From DATAGF01 sp963813355 (lineage in GTDB: Bacteria > Actinomycetota > Thermoleophilia > Miltoncostaeales > Miltoncostaeaceae), in contig CAWEYS010000020.1 of assembly GCA_963813355.1 (NCBI GenBank), positions 1 to 32,261 on the forward strand: a stretch of 32,261 nucleotides of DNA. Direction: 5' to 3'. The notes beneath the pieces were generated by a model. That model searched no databases. It was not told the origin of the DNA and saw only the letters and a list, made by a program, of their open reading frames with translations. A program made the translations under genes and the position numbers. Every line of letters starts with the position of its first letter. Position 1 is the first letter of the stretch. Shown piece by piece: positions 23,372 to 30,790 of this stretch.

Positions 23372-23460
23372 CGCGCGGCTCGGTCCTGTCGTCGGGCGCC
23401 GCCCCCCGGCGGTCGATCCGACTCGACCTCCGGGGGGCAGACGGGCGGGCGGGCTCCCCC

Positions 23461-23466
23461 TAGGTT
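23461..23466 (+). promoter_or_regulatory. -10 box TAGGTT near the transglycosylase GTG
   Basis: TAGGTT ends nine bases before the GTG at 23476, giving a leaderless or nearly leaderless transcript. No ribosome-binding site is visible. Confidence 0.45.
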
Positions 23467-23475
23467 CACGCCCCC

Positions 23476-24465
23476 GTGGTCTCGCTCGCGAGCAGACTCC
23501 CCGACATCGAGCTCCTGCCGGGAGACGGCCCGCCGCGGGCCGCGTTCCCACCGCCCCCGCCGCCCTGGCGCGCGCCCCCGCCCCCCGACATCGAGCGGAT
23601 CGGCGCGCCGCGCGGGCGGTCCCTGCGGCGCCCGCTCGCCCCCGGGCCGGCCGCCCGCGGGCCGCGGCGCACGATCTGGCCGCAGCCGGCGCGGCGGTCC
23701 CGCGCGCCGGCGCCGCGGCCCGCGGCCGCCGCGGCCCCACCGTCCCGGGCGGCCGCCGTGGCGGTCGACCTGGACGTGCCCGCCTTCCTGGCGCGGCCGC
23801 GCCCGGCGCCGGCTCCCCCCGCGCCGGCCCTCCCGCCCCCGCCGCTCCCCGCGCGAGCGCGCCCGCCGCGGCCGGCCGCCCAGCCCCGCTGGGGCCGCAT
23901 CGGGGGGACGGCCGTCGCGCTCGCGGTCCTCGCCGGGGCCGCGTTCATGGCTCTCGGCGGCGCGGGAGGAGAGGGCGGCGGCGCCCCTTCGCCGGAGCCG
24001 TCGCGCGTGCCCGGCCTCACGGCCGCGGCTGCCGCCGAGATCCCCCCCGACTACCTGGCCCTCTACCGGCAGTTCGGGCTCGAGATGGACATCGACTGGC
24101 GCTTCCTGGCGGCGATCGGCGCGCAGGAGTCCGATCACGGGCGCAACCGATGGGCGGCGCGCGTCAACTCGGAGGGCTGCGTCGGCCCGATGCAGCTCGG
24201 GGTGGGCGGGCGCTGCGGCGACTTCGTCGGCGCCTGGGGCGTCGACGGCGACGGCGACGGCGGCGTCGATCCCCTACAGCCGGCCGACGCCATCGCCACG
24301 GCCGCCCGCGGCCTGCGGCTGGGGAAGGGCGCGCCGCCTCGCGGCGGAGCCTTCGAGGGCTACCGCCAGGCCGCCTGCGGGTACTACGGGGCCTGTGCGG
24401 ACGCCCGGGCCGACTACGCCGACGAGGTCATGGCCCGGGCCGTCCGCTACGGGTTGCCTCAGTAG
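23476..24465 (+). CDS. Membrane-anchored lytic transglycosylase-like protein
   Basis: This 329-residue protein has a Pro/Ala/Arg-rich cytoplasmic arm (residues 1-140), one membrane helix (about 143-161, GGTAVALAVLAGAAFMAL), a short linker and an extracytoplasmic lysozyme-like domain (185-329). The catalytic glutamate is Glu218 in AAIGAQESDHGRNRWAARVNSEGCVGPMQL, the goose-lysozyme/SLT pattern ES---N--A-S-----GPMQ. Later DGDGDGGVDPLQPADAIATAARGL and YRQAACGYYG match the end of the fold. It should cleave glycan strands of peptidoglycan. Cys235 and Cys247 may form a disulphide. The long proline-rich arm could bind cytoskeletal or division proteins. It is convergent with a ParM-like gene, overlapping it by seven bases. 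Confidence 0.85.
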   Translation: MVSLASRLPDIELLPGDGPPRAAFPPPPPPWRAPPPPDIERIGAPRGRSLRRPLAPGPAARGPRRTIWPQPARRSRAPAPRPAAAAAPPSRAAAVAVDLDVPAFLARPRPAPAPPAPALPPPPLPARARPPRPAAQPRWGRIGGTAVALAVLAGAAFMALGGAGGEGGGAPSPEPSRVPGLTAAAAAEIPPDYLALYRQFGLEMDIDWRFLAAIGAQESDHGRNRWAARVNSEGCVGPMQLGVGGRCGDFVGAWGVDGDGDGGVDPLQPADAIATAARGLRLGKGAPPRGGAFEGYRQAACGYYGACADARADYADEVMARAVRYGLPQ

Positions 24466-25556
24466 GGGAGGTCCTTCGGCGCCTCGCCGTTGTCGCCGGC
24501 GCCCACGAGGGCGGGCTCCGGCTCGGCCGCCGGCGCGGGGGCCGGGGCGCCCCAGTTCTGGACGCCGAGCTTCCAGAACCCGCGCACGTTGTTGAGGCGG
24601 GCGTCGCGCGAGCCGTTAACCGGCAGGACACGCCCCCTCAGCAGCGGCGCGAGGTACGGCGCCAGGACCGCGCCGCCGCCGCCGGTGATGACGATCGCGT
24701 CCATGTCCCACTCGTCCGCCCACAGCCGGTTGGCGTCGGTGGCGATGTCGGTCGCGAGCTGGCCGAGCACGTGCTCGATCAGGCGGCTGAGATCGAAGCT
24801 CTCGCCGCGGATCTTGATGCGGCCCTCGTCCATCGCCTCGTAGAGCCGGTAGAGCTCGACGTTGACCCCGCTCTTCTCGCGGATCTTGGCCGCGATCGTC
24901 GCGAAGGCGCGGCCGACGCCGGTCTCGGTGCTCTGGCTGGCCCGCTCGAGGAAGGTGCCGCGGTCGGAGACGGTGAGGTCGGAGGTCTGGAAGCCGACGT
25001 TGACGAGCCCCACCTTCTGCTGAAGGGTCTGGCGGTCGCCGATCCCGCCGGCGTCGTCGAGCACGATGTCGTACATCGAGCCGAAGGGCTGGGGGATCAC
25101 CTTGACGTCGCGGACCTCGAGCACCCGTCGGCTGCGCGAGCCGTCCGGGGCGATCGCCGTGAACGAGTGGCGGTCGCGCAGCAGCCGCGCGAGCTCGTCG
25201 GCCTTCTGGCGGAAGGTCGCGATCGGCAGGCCGGTCACGATGCCCACGGGCTCGTCGGACTCGGTCAGCTCGGAGGCCACCGCGAGGGCGAGCACCTTGG
25301 CCGAGTCGGCGATGAAGAGGTCCTGGTCGAGAGTGAAGGAGCGCAGGCTGCTCTGGCGCTCGGCGAGGTCGCCGACGAAGACGCCGCGGTCCTCCAGCTC
25401 GAGGTGAAGGTGGTCGTTGCCGGGGCGGGCCTCCGCCATCGGGCCTCCCAGGCGACCGTCGGTCGCCTCGCCGATGACGGACTTGACGACGAGGGTCCGC
25501 TCGCCGTCCGTGGCCTTGGTGAAGCCGAAGCCGAGATCTATTCCGAGGGTCTGCAC
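24459..25556 (-). CDS. ParM/StbA-like actin-family ATPase
   Basis: This 365-residue protein belongs to the actin/Hsp70 ATPase fold. Phosphate-1 motif DLGFGFTKA lies at residues 6-14. The phosphate-2 strand is VGLVNVGFQTSDLTV and the adenosine motif is VITGGGGAVLAPYLA. GIVTGLPIATF and SRLIEHVLGQLATDI match the ParM/Alp branch. These proteins polymerise into filaments that move plasmids or organise cell structures. No ParR-like partner or centromere repeat array is adjacent, so a chromosomal, non-plasmid role is likely. The C-terminus is an Ala/Pro-rich tail. The GTG at 25556 follows GGAGGAGG by seven bases, with a -10 candidate TAGGGT at 25591-25596. Confidence 0.85.
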   Translation of the reverse strand: MQTLGIDLGFGFTKATDGERTLVVKSVIGEATDGRLGGPMAEARPGNDHLHLELEDRGVFVGDLAERQSSLRSFTLDQDLFIADSAKVLALAVASELTESDEPVGIVTGLPIATFRQKADELARLLRDRHSFTAIAPDGSRSRRVLEVRDVKVIPQPFGSMYDIVLDDAGGIGDRQTLQQKVGLVNVGFQTSDLTVSDRGTFLERASQSTETGVGRAFATIAAKIREKSGVNVELYRLYEAMDEGRIKIRGESFDLSRLIEHVLGQLATDIATDANRLWADEWDMDAIVITGGGGAVLAPYLAPLLRGRVLPVNGSRDARLNNVRGFWKLGVQNWGAPAPAPAAEPEPALVGAGDNGEAPKDLPY

Positions 25557-25735
25557 GTTGGGGGCCTCCTCCTGGGCGCCGGGGGGCCCGACCCTATGGA
25601 CGCGGTTTGCAGGCGCCTTCCCCCGGAAGGCTGGCGATTCCCTGGCCAATCGTGTGGGTTGGGACCGCGCGGCGGGATAGCCTGCGGCCCACGCCGGGCG
25701 CGCCCGGCGATGATTCTCGGCGGGGGGCGCGGTCG

Positions 25736-25741
25736 TAGGCT
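25736..25741 (+). promoter_or_regulatory. -10 box TAGGCT upstream of VOC gene
   Basis: TAGGCT lies 28 bases before the ATG at 25770. A second candidate, TAGCCT, lies at 25678-25683. The rest of this 213-base divergent region holds no gene. Confidence 0.35.
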
Positions 25742-25769
25742 CAGAACCCAGGACGAGAAGGAGATGGAC

Positions 25770-26138
25770 ATGGGACAGCCGGTCGTGCATTTCGAGATCA
25801 TCGGGAAGGACGGCGAGGCGCTGAAGAGCTACTACTCGCAGCTCTTCGGCTGGGAGATCGACTCGAACAACCCGATGAACTACGGCATCGTCACCCGCGA
25901 GGGGAACACCAACGCGGACGGCGCCGGGATCGGCGGGGGCATCATGGGCGCCCAGGAGGGATACGACGGCCACGTGACCGTCTACGTCGAGGTGCCGGAC
26001 GTCGAGGCCGCGCTGGCCTCGGCCGAGAAGCTCGGAGGGACGCGGATGATGGGCCCCGACAAGGTCATGGACAACCTCATCATCGGCCTCTTCCAGGACC
26101 CCGAGGGCCACACCATCGGCGTGCTCTCAGGAGAGTAG
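25770..26138 (+). CDS. VOC (glyoxalase-fold) family protein
   Basis: This 122-residue protein has two beta-alpha-beta-beta-beta modules: VVHFEIIGKDGEALKSYYSQLFGWEID and HVTVYVEVPDVEAALASAEKLGGTRMMGPDKVMDNLIIGLFQDPEGHTIGVL. FFQDPEG-H-type endings and YY-QLFGW are diagnostic of the VOC superfamily. Members include dioxygenases, glyoxalases and binding proteins; the metal ligands cannot be fixed by eye. The ATG at 25770 is preferred over 25764 because AAGGAG ends six bases upstream. Confidence 0.88.
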   Translation: MGQPVVHFEIIGKDGEALKSYYSQLFGWEIDSNNPMNYGIVTREGNTNADGAGIGGGIMGAQEGYDGHVTVYVEVPDVEAALASAEKLGGTRMMGPDKVMDNLIIGLFQDPEGHTIGVLSGE

Positions 26139-26158
26139 GGCGTAGCCGGGCCTCCTCC

Positions 26159-27127
26159 ATGAGCGTCCGCGACCCGCGGGCCGAGGCGCAGGCCCTGCTC
26201 GAGGGGGGCCTCCAGGCGCGCGTGCTCGAGCCGAGCCCGCCCGCGTCGACCGACCCGCAATGGCTCGCCGACGACCCGGTGCGCGACGGCGGCCTCCCCG
26301 GCGATGGGACCGTCGCGCCGGTCCCGCTCGGGGCGGGCCGCACCTGGGACCAGTGGCTCGCCGGTCAACCGGAGCACGCCGGGTGGGCCGCCGACCGCTG
26401 GCTCGGCGCCCGCCGCCGCCTGGTCGCGCCGCCGCCGGCGTTCGCGGCCACCCGCCTGGCGCTGCACCGTGTGGCCGTCTACGCGGTCTCGCCGGCGCGC
26501 CGGCGGGCCAACGGCAAGATCGGCCTGCGCTTCACGATGGGCGGGTTCGGCACCCCGTTCTACGGGAACGACGAGCAGGTGAGGATCGAGGGGGACCGGA
26601 TCGTGCGCCAGTTCGGCCCCGAGGCCCGCGGGGAGTCGCTCACCACGCTCGCGGGCGCGGCGGCCCTCGCGCTCGGCGGGCCGCCCGACCCCGCCGGGGC
26701 CGCGGGCTTCGACGTCCCATCGGCCGGGGATCCGGACGCGCCCCTCGACGTCGACCCGGCCGCCGCGCGACTGCTGGGCGACTGGTACGGCTTCGCGTGG
26801 TCGGTTCTCGAGGAGATGCGGGCCGAGCCTGCCTCGGCGCCGGCGGGGCGCACGCAGCTCTGGCCGGAGCACTTCGACGCCGCGGTCGATCTCGGCCCGG
26901 ACGGCCCGGCGCGCGCCATCTACGGCGCGTCTCCGGGGGACGCCGCGGTCGACGAGCCCTACCTCTACGTGCTCCCCTCCCAGCCGTCGGCTGCGGGCGG
27001 CGGCCTGTGGAACGCGACCTCCTTCACGGGCGCCATCCTGCGCCTGGGCGAGTTCCTCGACGCCGCCGACCAGCGTGCGGCCGCCCTCGCGTTCCTGCGC
27101 GCGCGCCGGGACGCGCTGGCGGCCTGA
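26159..27127 (+). CDS. Conserved hypothetical protein
   Basis: This 322-residue soluble protein is not recognised. It has an acidic, Pro/Ala-rich composition and no signal peptide. Visible landmarks are WDQWLAGQPEHAGWAADRWLGARRRL, GKIGLRFTMGGFGTPFYGNDEQVRIEGDRIV (probable beta hairpin), LWPEHFDAAVDLG and EPYLYVLPSQPSAAGGGLWNATSFTGAILRLGEFL. The WPEHFD and YLYVLPSQP blocks look like conserved strand-loop segments. The frame is clean with strong coding bias. Its stop is two bases before the RibD-like GTG, so the two are co-transcribed; a shared pathway is possible but unproven. The ATG at 26159 has no clear ribosome-binding site. Confidence 0.75.
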   Translation: MSVRDPRAEAQALLEGGLQARVLEPSPPASTDPQWLADDPVRDGGLPGDGTVAPVPLGAGRTWDQWLAGQPEHAGWAADRWLGARRRLVAPPPAFAATRLALHRVAVYAVSPARRRANGKIGLRFTMGGFGTPFYGNDEQVRIEGDRIVRQFGPEARGESLTTLAGAAALALGGPPDPAGAAGFDVPSAGDPDAPLDVDPAAARLLGDWYGFAWSVLEEMRAEPASAPAGRTQLWPEHFDAAVDLGPDGPARAIYGASPGDAAVDEPYLYVLPSQPSAAGGGLWNATSFTGAILRLGEFLDAADQRAAALAFLRARRDALAA

Positions 27128-27129
27128 CG

Positions 27130-27861
27130 GTGCGGCGGCTGCTCCCGGATCCCGTCGATCCCGTCGATCTGCTCGATGTCTACGGCGACCCGCCGACCGC
27201 CGACGGCAGGCCGGGGTTGCGGTTGAACATGGTCGCGAGCGCCGATGGGGCGACGACCGTTCAGGGCCTCTCGGGCGGGCTCGGCGGCCCCGGCGACAGG
27301 GCCCTCTTCCACGCCCTGCGCGCGCTGACCGACGTGATCCTGGTGGGGGCCGGGACCGCTCGCGCCGAGGGGTACGGGCCGCCGAAGCTGTCGGACGACG
27401 AGGTCGCGGCCCGCGAGCGCCGCGGCCAGGAGCCGCTCCCGCGCATCGCCGTCGTCACGCGCTCGGTCGTCCTCGACTGGGGATCGTCCCTCTTCGCCGA
27501 GCCGACCTCGCGGCCGGTCGTGGTCGCCCCCGCGGACGCCCCGGCCGACCCCCTCGGTCGTGCCCGCGAGGTCGCCGAGGTGGTCCTCGCCGGGGCGGGG
27601 CGCGTTGACCTGCCGGGAGTCTTCGCGATGCTCGGCCAGAACGGCGTGCGCACCGTCCTCTGCGAGGGCGGCCCGGCGCTCAACGGCGGGCTCGCGGCCG
27701 CCGGGCTGGTCGACGAGCTCTGCCTCACCGTCGCGCCCCTGCTGACGGCCGGCGACGCCAAGCGCATCGTGGACGGGCCGGCGCTCAGCCCGCCGCCAGG
27801 GATGACCCTCGCGTCGGCGTGCGAGGAGGACGGCTTCCTCTTCCTGCGCTACCGCGCCTAG
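27130..27861 (+). CDS. RibD C-terminal/pyrimidine reductase family protein
   Basis: This 243-residue protein resembles the reductase half of riboflavin-pathway RibD and actinobacterial pyrimidine reductases. RLNMVASADGATTVQGLSGGLGG begins the fold, followed by DVILVGAGTARAEGYGP, the NADPH-binding region GVRTVLCEGGPALNGGLAAAGLVDELCLTVAPLL and a C-terminal FLFLRYRA. There is no deaminase domain. It would reduce a ribosyl-aminopyrimidine or a related substrate with NADPH. The GTG at 27130 is two bases after the previous stop. It is a more distant relative of the two reductases at 19.9-21.0 kb. Confidence 0.88.
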   Translation: MRRLLPDPVDPVDLLDVYGDPPTADGRPGLRLNMVASADGATTVQGLSGGLGGPGDRALFHALRALTDVILVGAGTARAEGYGPPKLSDDEVAARERRGQEPLPRIAVVTRSVVLDWGSSLFAEPTSRPVVVAPADAPADPLGRAREVAEVVLAGAGRVDLPGVFAMLGQNGVRTVLCEGGPALNGGLAAAGLVDELCLTVAPLLTAGDAKRIVDGPALSPPPGMTLASACEEDGFLFLRYRA

Positions 27862-27894
27862 CGTCCGGCGCCCTTCGACCGTCAGGAGGCCCAC

Positions 27895-28328
27895 ATGCCC
27901 GACCGCACCCCGAGGAGACGGCTCTCGCCTACATGGAGGCGTGGAACGCCATGGACGCCGCCGCCTGCGCCGCGTGCTTCGCCGAGGACGGCGTCCGCGA
28001 GGGGCGCATCCTCGCCCGGGCCACGGCCGGCGGGGCGCGCTTCCCGCGCTTCGTCGGACGCGACGCGATCCGCGAGCGCATCGCGGGGTTCATGGTCGCC
28101 GTGCCGGACCTCCGCGTCAACGTCCTGCGCGTCGGCGAGGGACCGCCCGACACGGCGTGGCTCGAGTGGCACCTCACCGGGACCCACCGCGCCGACTGGG
28201 GGGTCTGGACGGCGCGCGGGGAGCGCGTGGACGTGCCGGCGGTGTCGATCTACCGCGTCGCCGACGGGCTGATCGCCGAGGAGGCCGAGTACATCGACCC
28301 GGCCGTGATGATGACGCCGCCGGACTGA
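27895..28328 (+). CDS. SnoaL-like (ester cyclase-type) protein, apparent frameshift
   Basis: The ATG at 27895 has AGGAGG seven bases upstream, but MPDRTP leads into a wrong frame. Adding one C to the C4 run near 27908 gives MPDRTPEETALAYMEAWNAMDAAACAACFAEDGV, a typical SnoaL opening. The 434 bases are one short of a multiple of three. The rest reads FVGRDAIRERIAGFMVAVPDLRVNVLRVGEGPPDTAWLEWHLTGTHRADWGV, then VSIYRVADGLIAEEAEYIDPA, the SnoaL polyketide-cyclase/ester-cyclase pattern. About 144 residues. Substrate unknown. Confidence 0.8.
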
Positions 28329-28344
28329 GCCGGAGGAGCTCTAA

Positions 28345-28481
28345 GAGCCAGGTGATGCCGTACCTGCGCGAGACGCGCGCGTAGTCCTCGGGCCCCGCGC
28401 CGCCGGCCCGGTCGGCCTCGGCCAGCTCCCGGAAGAAGCCCTCGAAGCCTGCCGGGAAGGTCATCGTGAAGAAGCGGCCGG
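28345..28481 (-). pseudogene. C-terminal remnant of a cupin-type protein
   Basis: On the minus strand the peptide AGRFFTMTFPAGFEGFFREL continues with AEADRAGGAGPEDYARVSRRYGITWL. Both segments match the C-terminal tail of small actinobacterial cupin proteins, which end with -FPAGFEGFF-EL- and a final RYGI-(W/F)L. The N-terminal cupin barrel is absent: upstream sequence belongs to another gene's promoter. It is a truncated fragment. No start codon or ribosome-binding site is present. Confidence 0.55.
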
Positions 28482-28566
28482 CCCGAGGGAGACGCGGCGG
28501 TGCGCGTGGGGTACGACGAGGCACTACGCTCCCTCGCTCCGGCACGCCGACCGAGGAGGGGTCGAA

Positions 28567-28935
28567 ATGCCGAAGTACGTCACGTTCTTCAGCTACACCA
28601 GCGAGGCGTGGGCGCGCATGGTGAAGCGCCCCGACGACCGCACCGAGGCGGCGCGGGCGGCCATCGAGGCCGTGGGCGGCGAGCTGCTGGCCTTCTACTG
28701 GATGTTGGGCCACTCGGACGGCTTCGCGATCTACTCCGTGCCCAACGAGATCGCGGCGGCGAGCCTGGGGGCCGCCGTCGCGGGCACCAACCAGCTGGCG
28801 CGGCAGGAGACCTTCCAGGTGCTGGACATGGACGAGGGGAAGCAGGCGCTCGAGCTGGCCGGCGCGGTAACGCGCTCCTACCGGCCGCCCGGCGCGCCGC
28901 GGGACTGGAGGGAGGGGTACGACCAGCTCGGCTGA
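28567..28935 (+). CDS. GYD domain-containing protein
   Basis: This 122-residue protein shows the GYD-domain pattern: PKYVTFFSYTSEAWARMVKRPDDRTEAARAAIEAVGGELLAFYWMLGHSDGFAIYSVPNEIAAASLGAAVAGTN. The G-S-D-G/YD-like turn and FAIYSVP strand give a ferredoxin-like dimeric fold. Small GYD proteins are of unknown function. GAGGAGGGG lies just upstream of the ATG at 28567. A rhodanese gene follows on the same strand. Confidence 0.85.
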   Translation: MPKYVTFFSYTSEAWARMVKRPDDRTEAARAAIEAVGGELLAFYWMLGHSDGFAIYSVPNEIAAASLGAAVAGTNQLARQETFQVLDMDEGKQALELAGAVTRSYRPPGAPRDWREGYDQLG

Positions 28936-28948
28936 TCCGCCGGGCCGG

Positions 28949-29352
28949 TCGCTCGACGACCTGCTGCGCGCTGCGCGCGCCCGCCTGCACGGCTGACGCC
29001 GGCCGGGGCGCACGAGGCGGCCCGCGTGCGGGGCGGCCTGATCGTGGACATCCGCTCCGAGCGGCAGCGCGACGAGCAGGGGCTCGTTCCCGGAGCGCGC
29101 TCCGTCCCGCGCAACGTGCTGGAGCGGCGCGCCGACCCGCGCTGCGGCCACCGCGACCCGGCCCTCGCCGTCGACGGACCCCTCGTCCTCATGTGCGCCC
29201 AGGGCTACCAGTCGAGCCTGGCCGCGGCGGTCCTCCAGGCACTGGGGCGTCGCGGGGGCGACGGACATGATCGGCGGCTTCGAGGGTGGGCCGCCGCCGG
29301 CCGACCGGTCGAGGCTCAGGGGTCGACCGCGCCCTCGAACAGGGCGAAGTAG
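28949..29352 (+). CDS. Rhodanese-like protein, three apparent frameshifts
   Basis: The protein can be assembled as SLDDLLRAARARLH, LTPAGAHEAARVRGGLIVDIRSERQRDEQG, VPGARSVPRNVLERR, VDGPLVLMCAQGYQSSLAAAVLQALG, VAGATDMIGGF and EGWAAAGRPVEAQG. This needs a missing base near 28991, an extra G near 29247 and a missing G near 29287. The active-site loop CAQGYQSS contains the catalytic Cys and the CxxGYxS signature of rhodanese-like sulfurtransferases, which carry sulfane sulfur. The GW-AAG-PVE end is also family typical. The true start is not visible; coding begins close after the GYD stop. Confidence 0.7.
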
Positions 29353-30097
29353 GCCCCCTGGGGGTCGCGCGCGACGAGGATGCGTCCGGACTGGATCCGC
29401 AGGGCGGGGAGCACGACCGCGCCCCCCTCGCGCGCGATGACCTCGGCGGCCGCGTCCAGGTCGGCGGCGGTGAAGTAGACCAGCCAGTGGGGCGGGGCCG
29501 GGGTGCCGGGGGGCAGGGCCATCACGCCGCCGTTGAGCGACCCGCCGTTCTCGATGCCCCAGTAGGCCTGCGGCTCGCTCGCGACCTGGGTGATCCTCCA
29601 GCCGAACAGGTCCGCGTAGAAGCTCGCGCGCCCTCCGGATCGGAGGTGTTGAGCTGGTTGAGCACCATCGCGCCCGGGTCGTTCACCAGGCCGGCGCCGA
29701 TGTGGGCGCGCGGCTCCCAGAGCGCGAAGATCGCCCCCTGGGGGTCCCTGACCAGGGCCATGCGGCCCGCGTCCAGCACGTCGAAGGCCGGCAGCATCAC
29801 GGCGCCGCCGAGCTCGGCGACCCGCGCCGCGCCGGACTCGGCGTCCTCCACGGTCACGTAGGACAGCCACGCCGGCGGCGCCCCCGCGGCGAGCTGCTCC
29901 TCGCGCATCGCCGACATCCCGGCCACGTCGCGCCCCCCGACCCGCATCATCCAGTAGGTGGCGTCGGGGCCCGCCGGGACCTCCTCGGCCTCCCACCCCA
30001 GCAGGGCGCCGTAGAAGGCCGCCGCCGCGGCCGGGTCGGGGGTGCTCAGGTCCGTCCAGGAGAACGTGCCCGGAGCATGGGAGTCGCGCAGGCCCAC
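29316..30097 (-). CDS. Two-domain VOC (glyoxalase-fold) protein, apparent frameshift
   Basis: Two frames combine into about 260 residues. The first domain reads GTFSWTDLSTPDPAAAAAFYGALLGWEAEE to FDVLDAGRMALVRDPQGAIFALWEP. The second reads NQLNTSDPEGAR, then FYADLFGWRITQV to SGRILVARDPQGAYFALFEG. Adding one base near 29623 joins them; 782 bases are one short of a multiple of three. The paired D-TxDP-A---FY---GW and RDPQGA-FAL-E motifs are classic for two-domain actinobacterial VOC proteins (27-kDa antigen CFP30B type, from memory). It overlaps the rhodanese gene end by 37 bases, convergently. Confidence 0.85.
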
Positions 30098-30261
30098 GCC
30101 GGGAGCCTACCCGGCGGGGCGTGCGCGACGCGCGCTCGGCTGAGCCGGGAACCCAACGCCCCAGCTCGTCCGAGCGCTCGAGCAGGCCCCGGCGTCCGCC
30201 TCCATGCCGAGACCGTAGCCCGCGCGGGACGGAGGGAGGTCCCCATGGCGTAGAACGTGGT

Positions 30262-30790
30262 GTGGCCTCGACGGCCGATGCCGGCGAAGCGGGACTGGTG
30301 CGGCGGGCCCAGGGCGGCTCCCGCGACGCCGCCGCGCGCCTGTTCGCGACCCACTGGCCGCGCGCCTGGAGGGCGGCCCTCGCGGTGACCGGCTCGGCGC
30401 GAGATGGCCGACGACGTGGCCCAGGACGCCTTCGAGCGCGCCTTCGCGCGCCTCGCGACCTTCGACGCCTCGCGCCCGTTCGCGCCCTGGCTGCACCGCA
30501 TCGTGGTCAACCGGGCGCTCGACGTGCTGCGGCAGGAGAGGCGCCTGGTGCTGGTCGGAGATCCGCCCGAGGCCCCGCACGCCTGGGCCGACGACGCCGA
30601 GGACCCCGAGGCGCTGGAGGCGCTCGCCGGGCTCCCGGCCGAGCGCCGCGCCGTCGTCGTGCTGCGCCACCTGCTCGACTACACCCCTCCGGAGATCGCC
30701 GAGATCCTCGACATCCCGGTGGGCACCGTGAATTCGCGGCTGGGCCGGGCGCTGGCCGAGCTGCGCGAGCTGCTGGGGGAGGGCGGGTGA
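30262..30790 (+). CDS. ECF-type RNA polymerase sigma factor, apparent frameshift
   Basis: The GTG at 30262 leads EAGLVRRAQGGSRDAAARLFATHWPRAWRAALAVTGSAR. Removing one base near 30402 continues it as MADDVAQDAFERAFARLATFDASRPFAPWLHRIVVNRALDVLRQ, region 2. After a short linker, region 4 reads LPAERRAVVVLRHLLDYTPPEIAEILDIPVGTVNSRLGRALAELRELL. The 529 bases are one above a multiple of three. About 175 residues, the usual size for an ECF sigma factor. The stop overlaps the next GTG (GTGA), the usual position of a regulatory partner. Confidence 0.88.

Noticed and set aside
24459..25556. A plasmid partition locus
   Set aside because: The ParM-like gene has no ParR-like partner or repeated centromere sites nearby, and lies among chromosomal-type genes.
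23202..26138. A 978-codon plus-strand frame ending in a VOC protein
   Set aside because: Only the last 122 codons are real. The rest is out-of-frame over the MarR and transglycosylase genes and antisense to the ParM-like gene.
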